This document shows positions 48,722 to 58,103 of a DNA stretch of 64,000 bases, piece after piece. How positions within the stretch are numbered: position 1 is the stretch's first letter; each line of letters opens with the position of its first letter. Source of the DNA: an uncultured Acetatifactor sp. (GTDB lineage: Bacteria > Bacillota > Clostridia > Lachnospirales > Lachnospiraceae). Under the pieces are notes generated by a model that worked only from the letters and a program-made list of their open reading frames with translations, ran no database searches and was not told the origin of the DNA. Location: positions 1-64,000 of the forward strand of contig CANQUQ010000008.1 of NCBI GenBank assembly GCA_947627115.1, given 5' to 3'. A program made the position numbers and the translations under genes.

Positions 48722-49930
48722 ATGGTTCGCAATATTACAAAAGCAACAGCCGGTGTGTTGATGGCGATTCTTGCTTTTTCCTTAACGGATATCAATGCAG
48801 ATGCAGCAGGGAACTCGTCCTCCGTACTGTCGGGCGGCGGTGTCAATGTGGCGCTTTCTCTGGGAAACAAGCTTGAGGATATTGCGACAGAGCCCTGTAT
48901 TCCGATCGAGCCGATAGTGGAGTTCGAGGATGTGGAAAATACGGAGGAGACTGAGGCAGGCGCCATTGAGGAGGTCGCCGAGGAGGATACCTTCCGCAAT
49001 CTGGTGATAGCGCAGGTAGATCATTATGTCAATGTGAGGAGTATTCCCAGTGAAGAGGGAGAGATCCTCGGAAAGCTCTATAATAATTCCGTCGGATCCT
49101 TTCTCTCCGAGGAGAACGGCTGGTATCAGATCACTTCCGGAAGCGTGACAGGTTATGTGAAGGCTGAGTACTGTGTCACCGGTGATGCGGCCGTTGAGAT
49201 TGCAAAAGAGGTGGGCACTCACCTTGCCACGGTAAATACACAGACATTGTTCGTTCGTTTTGAACCCAGTCTGGACGCATCGATCCTGGGAATGGTCCCG
49301 GAGGCGGACGAACTGCTGGTGCTGGGCGAGACGGACGAATGGGTACAGGTCGACGTGGAAGAAGGTATCGGCTGGGTATCCAAGGATTACGTGACGCTCC
49401 ACAGTGAGTTCGTGCATGCCGAGTCCAAGGAGGAGGAGGCAAAGCGTCTCGCGAAAGAGGAGGAGGAGAGAAAGAAGGCCCGTGCGGCAGCCAAGGCCAA
49501 AGCGGCTCAGAACAGCTCCGCCTCTCAGAGCAGCGGATCCCAGGATACATCCGCTTCTGCAGATTACAGTGTATCCGGCGGCAGCGAAATGGGCTCTGCG
49601 GTGGCGCAATACGCGCTGCAGTTCGTGGGCAACCCCTATGTATACGGCGGCACCAGTCTGACGAACGGTGCGGACTGCTCCGGATTCGTCATGAGCGTAT
49701 ATGGGAATTTCGGTGTGAATCTGCCGCATTCTTCCTCCTCAGACCGTTCGCAGGGCTATGCAGTGGACGGCATGGAAAATGCGCAGCCGGGCGATCTGAT
49801 CTGTTACTCCGGCCATGTGGGAATTTATATCGGCAACGGCCAGATCGTACACGCCTCCAACAAGAGCACCGGAATCACCGTATCCAACTACAATTACCGC
49901 AAGGTACTGGCAGTAAGAAGAATCTTCTAA
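48722..49930 (+). CDS. SH3-domain NlpC/P60 cell-wall hydrolase
   Basis: Signal peptide, two SH3b repeats, NPYVYGGTSLTNGADCSGFVMSVYG catalytic Cys, GHVGIYIGNGQIVHAS. Confidence 0.93.
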   Translation: MVRNITKATAGVLMAILAFSLTDINADAAGNSSSVLSGGGVNVALSLGNKLEDIATEPCIPIEPIVEFEDVENTEETEAGAIEEVAEEDTFRNLVIAQVDHYVNVRSIPSEEGEILGKLYNNSVGSFLSEENGWYQITSGSVTGYVKAEYCVTGDAAVEIAKEVGTHLATVNTQTLFVRFEPSLDASILGMVPEADELLVLGETDEWVQVDVEEGIGWVSKDYVTLHSEFVHAESKEEEAKRLAKEEEERKKARAAAKAKAAQNSSASQSSGSQDTSASADYSVSGGSEMGSAVAQYALQFVGNPYVYGGTSLTNGADCSGFVMSVYGNFGVNLPHSSSSDRSQGYAVDGMENAQPGDLICYSGHVGIYIGNGQIVHASNKSTGITVSNYNYRKVLAVRRIF

Positions 49931-49944
49931 AGGAAACAGAGCGG

Positions 49945-49978
49945 GCAGCATGGCGTAAAGCCATGCTGCTTTTATTTT
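49945..49978 (+). terminator. Rho-independent terminator
   Basis: GCAGCATGGC-gtaaa-GCCATGCTGCTTTTATTTT. Confidence 0.85.
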
Positions 49979-50125
49979 GGTCGGAAATACAGTAAAATTT
50001 TTGGAGTTGTCAAAATATTATTTTAGGGAAAAAGTACTATTGATTTTCGGCGGATGTACAATTTACACAAAAAAGATTTGCATAACGGTATTCTAAATAC
50101 AATAAATACAAAATAACAAATAAAG

Positions 50126-50196
50126 TTATCCACAGTAAAAACACCTGAAAATCCGATAAAAGTAACTTATACACCAAGTTATGCACATTATCCACA
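50126..50196 (+). promoter_or_regulatory. DnaA-box cluster
   Basis: TTATCCACA 50126-50134, TTATACACC 50167-50175, TTATGCACA 50179-50187, TTATCCACA 50188-50196, same orientation, AT-rich flanks. Confidence 0.65.
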
Positions 50197-50347
50197 GAAT
50201 TTTTCTCTGTTTGCGGGTGGGAGAAATCAGTCAAGGTCGGAACGTCTGTTTTGTGAAGTTGTAATAAAAATAATTTTTTGTCGAAAAAAGTTCAAATTTG
50301 GGTTGACAATCTTAATGTCAAAAACAAGTAAATAATAAGTGAAATTG

Positions 50348-50377
50348 TTGCAAGAACCCGTACAGGCATGGTATAAT
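50348..50377 (+). promoter_or_regulatory. Promoter of hpf
   Basis: TTGCAA-18-TATAAT. Confidence 0.6.
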
Positions 50378-50411
50378 GACCATACAATAAATAACCGAAG
50401 GGGTGATTGGC

Positions 50412-50939
50412 ATGAAATTTATTATTGTAGGTAGAAACATTGAGGTTACACCCGGATTGAAGTCTGCTGTAGAGGAAAAGATCGGTAAGCTGGAGAAATA
50501 TTTTCAACCTGATACAGAGGTACATGTGACACTGAGCGTAGAAAAGGAGCGCCAGAAGATTGAAGTTACGATCCCGGTGAAGGGGAACATAATCCGTTCC
50601 GAGCAGGTAAGCAACGATATGTATGTTTCCATTGATCTGGTAGAGGAGATCATTGAGAGACAACTGAAGAAATATAAGACAAAAATTGTGGACAAGCACC
50701 AGGCTGGGGACTCCTTCAGTCAGCTGTACGTGGAGAATGACTACATGGACGAGGAGGAGATCAAGATCGTCCGCACGAAGAAGTTCGATATAAAGCCTAT
50801 GTATCCTGAAGACGCATGTATTCAGATGGAATTGCTGGGACATAATTTCTTCGTGTTCATCAATGCGGAGACAGATCAGGTAAACGTGGTCTACAAGAGA
50901 AAAGGGGAGACCTACGGACTGATCGAACCGGAGGCATGA
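50412..50939 (+). CDS. hpf: Ribosome hibernation promoting factor (long form)
   Basis: MKFIIVGRNIEVTPGLKSAVEEKIGKLEKYF; C-terminal domain FDIKPMYPEDACIQMELLGHNFFVFINAET. Confidence 0.93.
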   Translation: MKFIIVGRNIEVTPGLKSAVEEKIGKLEKYFQPDTEVHVTLSVEKERQKIEVTIPVKGNIIRSEQVSNDMYVSIDLVEEIIERQLKKYKTKIVDKHQAGDSFSQLYVENDYMDEEEIKIVRTKKFDIKPMYPEDACIQMELLGHNFFVFINAETDQVNVVYKRKGETYGLIEPEA

Positions 50940-50965
50940 GCGAAAAGACAGAACGGAGCGCCGGA

Positions 50966-51001
50966 ACAGAGCGATAAACAGAACGATAAATAGAGCGATA
51001 A
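50966..51001 (+). repeat. 12-bp tandem repeat, 3 copies (ACAGAGCGATAA)
   Basis: ACAGAGCGATAA/ACAGAACGATAA/ATAGAGCGATAA, degenerate copies continue to about 51026. Confidence 0.75.
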
Positions 51002-51031
51002 TAAGATAAATAGAACAGAGCGGTAAAAGGG

Positions 51032-51062
51032 ACAACTCCGAATGATTTCGGAGTTGTTTTTT
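51032..51062 (+). terminator. Rho-independent terminator after hpf
   Basis: ACAACTCCGAA-tga-TTTCGGAGTTGTTTTTT. Confidence 0.85.
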
Positions 51063-51149
51063 GTGCCGCGGGATCCGGTGTAAAGTAACAGGAATGAACC
51101 GGACCTTTTACAACATATATTTTCAGTAACGGACCTATGGGAGCCGCAG

Positions 51150-52307
51150 ATGGACAGAGAGAAAAGGATCGGCTGTATTGACCGGCTGAGGAAGGGAATT
51201 TTGGTGGAGTGCGGGCTGGTGGCCCTGGCGGCGGCGCTGATCGTGGGCAGACCGGATAATGTGGCCGAGGAAAGCTTTAACAACGGTACTCTTTCCATAC
51301 AGGACGACTATATCAAGTGGGTCGATTTCACAGTGTCATATGAGGCTCTCTGCAATGCCTATCAGTGGGATGTAAAGACTCACGGCACGGAGCATGAGGT
51401 CCACTGGATAGATCTGTTGGCTTTCACGGCGGCCAGGACGGGCGGGAGCTTTGACAAGGCCGCCTTGACGACCATGGAAAAGGCTGCCGTGGCGCTGGCG
51501 GAGGGAGAGGAGACTCTGGAGACTCTGACAGAGGACCTGAGCTATTTTACATATTACCGCGAGGCCTATGACGCGGCGCTGGGCGGACTTGTGGGAGAGT
51601 ATCGGGAGGAATATGTGGACGATGCCGGCAGGGTCAGCTACCGGGACTGTTACGGGCTGAAGGGGTATTTCCCTCTGGCAAGGGGATTTGACTATACTCA
51701 CTATGACGATTTCGGTGCAGGCAGAAGCTACGGCTACAAGAGAAAGCATCTGGGACACGACATGATGGGGCAGATCGGCACTCCCGTGATCAGCGTTGAG
51801 TCCGGGGTGGTAGAAGCGCTGGGATGGAATCAGTACGGCGGCTGGCGCATCGGGATCCGCAGCTTTGACGGTAAACGCTATTACTACTATGCGCATCTGC
51901 GGCAGAATTATCCTTATGCGGAGGGGCTGGAGGTAGGAAGCGTGGTCACCGCGGGGGATGTGATCGGGTACATGGGCCACACCGGATACAGCACCAAGGA
52001 GAACGTCAATAACATCGAGGTCACGCATCTGCACTGGGGACTTGAGCTGGTCTTTGACGAGTCACAGAAGGAGAGCGATAATGAAGTTTGGATCGATATC
52101 TACGCTCTGACGAAATTTCTGGCAAAGCACACCCAGGCGGTGGAGAAGGTGGGAGATACCAGGGAGTGGAGGCGCAGCAGTCGGATCATCGATCCGGCGG
52201 TGGAGCAGTACCGCCCCGGCACCGTGTCGGACTCCGACGGTCTGCAGGGGCTTACTCCGGATCCGGTCCCAGACGGAACTCCCGGCTCTTCTCCAGACGT
52301 TCCTTGA
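51150..52307 (+). CDS. M23-family metallopeptidase
   Basis: RKHLGHDMMGQIGTPVISVESGVV, VTHLHWGLELVFDE. Confidence 0.85.
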   Translation: MDREKRIGCIDRLRKGILVECGLVALAAALIVGRPDNVAEESFNNGTLSIQDDYIKWVDFTVSYEALCNAYQWDVKTHGTEHEVHWIDLLAFTAARTGGSFDKAALTTMEKAAVALAEGEETLETLTEDLSYFTYYREAYDAALGGLVGEYREEYVDDAGRVSYRDCYGLKGYFPLARGFDYTHYDDFGAGRSYGYKRKHLGHDMMGQIGTPVISVESGVVEALGWNQYGGWRIGIRSFDGKRYYYYAHLRQNYPYAEGLEVGSVVTAGDVIGYMGHTGYSTKENVNNIEVTHLHWGLELVFDESQKESDNEVWIDIYALTKFLAKHTQAVEKVGDTREWRRSSRIIDPAVEQYRPGTVSDSDGLQGLTPDPVPDGTPGSSPDVP

Positions 52308-53598
52308 AGATGATCTCCGAGCCCTCTTCCGTGGGAAGATAATACCGCCTGTCCTTCAGGCCGTCCGGCAGACAGGTCATGCGGGCAATTTTTTCCTTTG
52401 TGTCGTGGGCATAGGTGTAGCCCTCTCCGTAGTGGAGATCCGCCATGAGCTGTGTGGGCGCGTTCCGGATATTGAGAGGGACCGGCTCCGCCAGGCGGCT
52501 CAGCGCGTCCGTCCGGGCCGATTCATAGGCCCGGTACACGGCGTTGGACCGGGGCGCCAGAGACAGATAGACCACGGCCTGCGCCAGGTTGAGATTACAC
52601 TCAGGCATGCCGTTGAAATGACATGCCTGGTAGGCGGCTACGGCGAGCGGAAGCGCCTGGTTGTCCGCAAGGCCCACATCTTCGCTGGCGAAGCGGACCA
52701 GCCTGCGGGCGATGAACAGAGGATCCTCCCCCGCCTCCAGCATTCTTGCCAGCCAGTACAGCGCGGCGTCGGGATCGGAGTTGCGCATGGATTTGTGCAG
52801 GGCTGAGATCAGATTGTAATGTTCTTCGCCCTTCTTGTCGTAGAGAAGAGTCTTTTTTCCGAGACACTGTTCCAGTACCGGGCGTGTCACGGTGATACTG
52901 CCATCCGGGGAGATCTCCCCATTTAAAACAGCCATTTCCAAAGTGTTCAAGGCCGTGCGCGCATCCCCGTTCGCAAAGGCGGCGATGACCTCCAGCAGAG
53001 AACTGTCTATATGAATATCCATGCCGCCGAATCCGTGCTCGTCGGTCAGCGTCCGGGAGAGCAGATCGGTGAGATTCTCCGCGGTCAGTTCCTTCAGCAC
53101 GAAGACCTTGCACCGGGACAGGAGAGCGGCATTGATCTCAAAGGAAGGATTTTCCGTGGTGGCCCCGATCAGGGTGATGCTGCCCCGCTCCACATAGGGC
53201 AGGAAGGCGTCCTGCTGGGCTTTGTTGAACCGATGGATCTCGTCCACAAAGCAGAGGGTACGCACGCCATAAGCCCTGTTGTCTTCCGCCTGCTTCATAA
53301 TATCCTTGATTTCCTTGATGCTGCTGGTGACGGCGCTGAAGGTCAAAAAGCTTGATTTCGTACGCTTGGCAATGATCTTTGCCAGAGTGGTCTTGCCCAC
53401 GCCGGGCGGCCCCCAGAAGATCATGGAACAGATCTGGTCCCGCTCCAGCATCTGCCGCAGGATCATGCCCTTCCCCAGCAGATGCTCCTGACCGATGTAA
53501 TCCTCAAGATCGGTGGGACGCATCCGGTCCGCCAGAGGAGCCATGGTCCGGGAGAGTGAATATTCATTTTGAGAATCGAACAGAGATAACTGGTCCAT
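52252..53598 (-). CDS. rarA: Replication-associated recombination protein A (MgsA/RarA AAA ATPase)
   Basis: MAPLADRMRPTDLEDYIGQEHLLG, FWGPPGVGKTTLAKII. Confidence 0.95.
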   Translation of the reverse strand: MDQLSLFDSQNEYSLSRTMAPLADRMRPTDLEDYIGQEHLLGKGMILRQMLERDQICSMIFWGPPGVGKTTLAKIIAKRTKSSFLTFSAVTSSIKEIKDIMKQAEDNRAYGVRTLCFVDEIHRFNKAQQDAFLPYVERGSITLIGATTENPSFEINAALLSRCKVFVLKELTAENLTDLLSRTLTDEHGFGGMDIHIDSSLLEVIAAFANGDARTALNTLEMAVLNGEISPDGSITVTRPVLEQCLGKKTLLYDKKGEEHYNLISALHKSMRNSDPDAALYWLARMLEAGEDPLFIARRLVRFASEDVGLADNQALPLAVAAYQACHFNGMPECNLNLAQAVVYLSLAPRSNAVYRAYESARTDALSRLAEPVPLNIRNAPTQLMADLHYGEGYTYAHDTKEKIARMTCLPDGLKDRRYYLPTEEGSEIIFKERLEKSREFRLGPDPE

Positions 53599-53857
53599 AG
53601 CGCGCTTTTCCTTTATTCAAAGTTATTCAAAGTATTTTCCGTTCGGCTTCAATAAAGCGGGAACGGTATCCTCATCTATTTTCAATATTAGCAGGAAACA
53701 ATATCGGATGCAACGACGGAAATTATTTTTGGAAGAAACATTTTTCTCCGGTTTTCGGAAAAGCCGTTGCAAATACGGCGTGATTATGTTAAACTTAAAC
53801 TTACGGAAATGACAAAAAAATAACAATCATCACGAAAAGTAATCGGAGGGAAAGCAA

Positions 53858-55042
53858 ATGGCAAAAAAAGTAGTTTTAGCCGGAGCCTGCCGTACCGCTA
53901 TCGGTACCATGGGCGGCTCATTGAGCACCACTCCCGCAGCGGAGCTGGGTGCGATCGTTATCAGGGAAGCGCTAAAGAGAGCGGGCGTTGCTCCCGAAGC
54001 TGTGGATCAGGTCTACATGGGCTGCGTCATCCAGGCAGGCCTGGGGCAGAATGTGGCCCGTCAGGCGTCTATCAAGGCAGGACTTCCCAATGAAGTTCCC
54101 GCAGTGACCATGAACGTGGTCTGCGGTTCCGGCTTGAACTGCGTGAACCAGGCGGCGCAGATGATTCTGGCAGGCGATGCCGACATCGTTGTGGCGGGCG
54201 GTATGGAGAATATGTCCATGGCACCTTATGCCATTCCTCAGGGCCGTTACGGTTACCGCATGAACAACGGCGTCCTGGTGGACACCATGATCAAGGATGC
54301 CCTGTGGGATGCATTCAATGACTATCACATGATCAAGACGGCGGACAATATCTGCGAGGAGTGGGGACTGACCAGAGAAGAGCTGGACGAGTTCGCACTG
54401 AAGAGCCAGCAGAAGACGGAGGCCGCTCAGAAGTCCGGCGCCTTCAAGGCGGAGATCGTTCCCGTGGAGGTAAAGAAAAAGAAGGAGACGGTCATCTTTG
54501 ACACTGACGAAGGTCCCAGACCCGGCTCCACCATGGAGGGACTTGCCAAACTGCGTCCCATCAATCCGGGCGGCTTCGTGACCGCCGGAAACGCATCCGG
54601 CATCAATGACGGTGCGGCTGCCATCGTGGTGATGAGCGAGGAAAAGGCAAAGGAGCTGGGCGTAAAGCCTATGGCTACCTACGTGGCAGGTGCTCTCGCC
54701 GGCGTCCGTCCTGAGGTGATGGGCATCGGTCCCGTGGCGGCCACCAAGAAGGTAATGGCCAAGACAGGCTTAAAGATCGAAGACTTCGACATCATCGAGG
54801 CAAATGAGGCATTCGCCGCACAGTCCGTTGCAGTGGGCAAGGATCTTGGCATCGATGTGGACAGACAGCTGAATCCCAACGGCGGAGCCATTGCACTGGG
54901 TCATCCCGTGGGCGCTTCCGGATGCCGTATCCTGGTGACGCTGCTCCACGAGATGCAGGCAAGAGGCGCGAAGACCGGTCTGGCAACTCTGTGCATCGGC
55001 GGCGGCATGGGCTGCGCTACCGTTGTAAAGATTGAAGATTAA
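53858..55042 (+). CDS. thlA: Acetyl-CoA acetyltransferase (thiolase)
   Basis: [49 protein letters not shown]. Confidence 0.95.
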   Translation: MAKKVVLAGACRTAIGTMGGSLSTTPAAELGAIVIREALKRAGVAPEAVDQVYMGCVIQAGLGQNVARQASIKAGLPNEVPAVTMNVVCGSGLNCVNQAAQMILAGDADIVVAGGMENMSMAPYAIPQGRYGYRMNNGVLVDTMIKDALWDAFNDYHMIKTADNICEEWGLTREELDEFALKSQQKTEAAQKSGAFKAEIVPVEVKKKKETVIFDTDEGPRPGSTMEGLAKLRPINPGGFVTAGNASGINDGAAAIVVMSEEKAKELGVKPMATYVAGALAGVRPEVMGIGPVAATKKVMAKTGLKIEDFDIIEANEAFAAQSVAVGKDLGIDVDRQLNPNGGAIALGHPVGASGCRILVTLLHEMQARGAKTGLATLCIGGGMGCATVVKIED

Positions 55043-55058
55043 GCGATAGGAAAATAGA

Positions 55059-55100
55059 GAGAATACCAAACCGCGTTCCTGCGAGTTGGTATTCTCTTTG
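55059..55100 (+). terminator. Intra-operon hairpin / possible partial terminator between thlA and crt
   Basis: GAGAATACCAA-N16-TTGGTATTCTC-TTTG. Confidence 0.5.
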
Positions 55101-55147
55101 TTGCGAATAGAAGATTTGGCTGCCGCGGCAGCAGGAAAGAGGCAAAG

Positions 55148-55933
55148 ATGGAATACATACTGTATGAACAGAAGGGTGATTACGCAATTATCACCATCAA
55201 CAGAGAGAAGGCACTGAACGCCCTGAATTCCCAGGTCCTTGAGGAACTGGACGCCACCCTGGACGGCGTGGATCTTGCACAGGTGCGCTGCCTGATCCTT
55301 ACCGGCGCAGGCCAGAAGTCCTTTGTGGCAGGCGCTGATATCGGAGAGATGAGCACTCTGACAAAGGCGGAGGGTGAGGCCTTCGGCAAGAAGGGGAACG
55401 ATGTGTTCCGCAAGCTGGAGACTTTTCCCGTTCCCGTGATCGCAGCGGTCAACGGTTTTGCGCTGGGCGGCGGCTGTGAGATCTCCATGAGCTGTGATAT
55501 CCGTATCTGCTCCGACAACGCAGTGTTCGGCCAGCCGGAGACAGGCCTGGGCATCACGCCCGGCTTCGGCGGCACTCAGAGACTGGCCCGTCTGGTGGGC
55601 GCCGGCATGGCGAAGCAGATGATCTATACGGCGCGCAACATCAAGGCTGACGAGGCCTACAGGATCGGTCTGGTAAACGCGGTCTACACGCAGGAAGAGC
55701 TGCTTCCCGCCGCAGAAAAGATGGCGGCAGGCATTGCAAAGAATGCGCCTATCGCCGTGCGCAACTGCAAGAAGGCGATCAACGAGGGCCTGGATGTGGA
55801 CATGGACGAGGCTATCGTGATCGAGGAAAAGCTCTTCGGCGACTGCTTTGAGACCGAGGATCAGAAATACGGCATGGCCTTCTTCCTTGACAAGAACAAG
55901 GAGAAGGTGAAGGAGCCGTTCAAGAATCGTTAA
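55148..55933 (+). CDS. crt: Crotonase (3-hydroxybutyryl-CoA dehydratase)
   Basis: SFVAGADIGEM, NGFALGGGCEISMSCDIRI. Confidence 0.94.
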   Translation: MEYILYEQKGDYAIITINREKALNALNSQVLEELDATLDGVDLAQVRCLILTGAGQKSFVAGADIGEMSTLTKAEGEAFGKKGNDVFRKLETFPVPVIAAVNGFALGGGCEISMSCDIRICSDNAVFGQPETGLGITPGFGGTQRLARLVGAGMAKQMIYTARNIKADEAYRIGLVNAVYTQEELLPAAEKMAAGIAKNAPIAVRNCKKAINEGLDVDMDEAIVIEEKLFGDCFETEDQKYGMAFFLDKNKEKVKEPFKNR

Positions 55934-55967
55934 TTATGAGAATTAAGAATATAAGGAGGAACGTTCA

Positions 55968-56810
55968 ATGAAAGTAGGTATTATCGGTGCGGGCACCATG
56001 GGTGCCGGAATTGCTCAGGCGTTTGCAATGACAGACGGATATGAGGTATGTCTGTGTGACATTAAGCAGGAGTTCGCGGATGGCGGCAAGGCAAGGATCC
56101 TGAAGAATCTGAATTTCCTGGTAGGCAAGGAGAAGATCACCCAGGAGAAGGCTGATGCCATCGCAGCAAAGATCGTGACCGGTCTGAAGGACATCTGCAC
56201 GGACTGCGATCTTGTGATCGAGGTCGCTCCTGAGAACATGCAGATCAAGAAGACGACCTTCCAGGAGCTGCAGGCGATCGTAAAGCCTGACTGCATCTTT
56301 GCCACCAATACATCTTCCCTGTCCATCACCGAGATCGGCGCAGGTCTTGACAGGCCCATGATCGGCATGCACTTCTTCAATCCTGCCGACAGGATGAAGC
56401 TGGTGGAGGTGATCGCGGGTGCAAATACTCCCGACAGCCTGGTGGAGAAGATCAAGTCCATCGCGACCGAGATCGGCAAGACTCCCGTAGAGGTGAAGGA
56501 AGCTCCCGGATTTGTGGTGAACAGGATCCTGATTCCCATGATCAACGAGGCCATCGGCATTTACGCCGAGGGCATTGCAAGCGTGCAGGATATCGACACC
56601 GCTATGCAGTTGGGCGCATCTCATCCCATGGGGCCTCTGGCGCTGGGCGATCTGGTAGGCCTTGACATCGTGCTGGCCATCATGGAGGTGCTGCAGAGCG
56701 AGACGGGCGATTCCAAATACCGTCCTCATCCCCTGCTCCGCAAGATGGTACGCGCAGGCAAGCTGGGCAAGAAGACCGGCGTGGGCTTCTACGACTACAG
56801 CAAGAAGTAA
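55968..56810 (+). CDS. hbd: 3-hydroxybutyryl-CoA dehydrogenase
   Basis: [36 protein letters not shown]. Confidence 0.95.
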   Translation: MKVGIIGAGTMGAGIAQAFAMTDGYEVCLCDIKQEFADGGKARILKNLNFLVGKEKITQEKADAIAAKIVTGLKDICTDCDLVIEVAPENMQIKKTTFQELQAIVKPDCIFATNTSSLSITEIGAGLDRPMIGMHFFNPADRMKLVEVIAGANTPDSLVEKIKSIATEIGKTPVEVKEAPGFVVNRILIPMINEAIGIYAEGIASVQDIDTAMQLGASHPMGPLALGDLVGLDIVLAIMEVLQSETGDSKYRPHPLLRKMVRAGKLGKKTGVGFYDYSKK

Positions 56811-56901
56811 TACGTTCATTATAGAAGAAAAAAGCGGCGGACTCCGGAGAATGCTGTGGGGCCGCCGAAATTCAACATAAATAAATGGAGGAATGGAAAT
56901 C

Positions 56902-58053
56902 ATGGATTTTACGTTGCGCAAAGAACATGAAATGGCGCGCGCTCTGTTCAAAGAGTTCGCCGAAAAAGAAGTAAAGCCTCTGGCTCAGGAAGTGGATGAG
57001 ACAGAAGTTTTTCCCAGAGGGACCGTTGACAAGATGGCGAAGAACGGTTTCCTGGGGATCCCCGTTCCCAAGGAGTACGGCGGACAGGGCTGCGATCCTC
57101 TCACCTATGTAATGTGCGTGGAGGAGCTGTCCAAGGTCTGCGGCACCACGGGCGTTATCGTGTCCGCACACACCTCTCTGTGCTGCGACCCTATCATGAC
57201 CTTCGGCACCGAGGAGCAGAAGCAGAAATATCTTGTTCCCCTGGCGAAGGGTGAAAAGCTGGGCGCATTCGGCCTGACCGAGCCCGGCGCAGGCACCGAC
57301 GCACAGGGCCAGCAGACCAAGGCTGTGCTGGACGGGAAGGAGTATGTGCTGAACGGTTCCAAGATCTTTATCACCAACGGTAAGGAAGCCGACGTGTACG
57401 TTGTGTTCGCCGTTACCGGCATGATCGAGAAGCGCGGCAGAATGATGAAGGAGATCTCCGCATTCATCGTGGAAAAGGGAATGCCCGGCTTCACTTTCGG
57501 AACCAAGGAGAAGAAAATGGGTATCCGCGGATCTTCTACATACGAGCTGATCTTCACCGACTGCCGTGTGCCCCAGGAGAATATGCTGGGCAAGCAGGGC
57601 CAGGGCTTCAAGATCGCTATGCACACCCTGGACGGCGGCCGGATCGGTATCGCGGCACAGGCTCTCGGCATCGCGGAGGGCGCTCTGGAAAGGACCATCG
57701 CATACACCAAGGAGAGAAAGCAGTTCGGCAGATCCATCGCCGCTCAGCAGAACACCCAGTTCCAGCTGGCAGATATGGCCACCAAGGTCCAGGCCGCACA
57801 GCTTCTTGTCTATAAGGCAGCTATGGCAAAGGCCAGCCAGAAGGAGTACGGTTTTGAGGCAGCTCAGGCAAAGCTTTATGCGGCGGAGGTCGCAATGGAG
57901 GTCACCACAAAGGCGGTCCAGCTCCACGGCGGCTACGGCTACACCAGAGAGTATGATGTGGAGCGCATGATGCGTGATGCAAAGATCACCGAGATCTACG
58001 AGGGTACCAGCGAGGTTCAGCGTATGGTCATCAGCGCAGCGCTGCTGAAGTAA
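56902..58053 (+). CDS. bcd: Butyryl-CoA dehydrogenase
   Basis: GAFGLTEPGAGTDAQGQQT, KQFGRSIAAQQNTQFQLADMA, GGYGYTREYDVERMMRDAKI. Confidence 0.95.
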   Translation: MDFTLRKEHEMARALFKEFAEKEVKPLAQEVDETEVFPRGTVDKMAKNGFLGIPVPKEYGGQGCDPLTYVMCVEELSKVCGTTGVIVSAHTSLCCDPIMTFGTEEQKQKYLVPLAKGEKLGAFGLTEPGAGTDAQGQQTKAVLDGKEYVLNGSKIFITNGKEADVYVVFAVTGMIEKRGRMMKEISAFIVEKGMPGFTFGTKEKKMGIRGSSTYELIFTDCRVPQENMLGKQGQGFKIAMHTLDGGRIGIAAQALGIAEGALERTIAYTKERKQFGRSIAAQQNTQFQLADMATKVQAAQLLVYKAAMAKASQKEYGFEAAQAKLYAAEVAMEVTTKAVQLHGGYGYTREYDVERMMRDAKITEIYEGTSEVQRMVISAALLK

Positions 58054-58103
58054 GCCCCGAACCAGTCAACCTATCAAAAACGAAAACAAGGAGTGAAAAT
58101 ACA

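Noticed and set aside
53640-53857. Rex or other redox operator upstream of thlA
   Set aside because: No TTGTTAA-N4/6-TTAACAA dyad found; only a TTAAACTTAAACTTA direct repeat and a weak TGCAACG/CGTTGCA stem.
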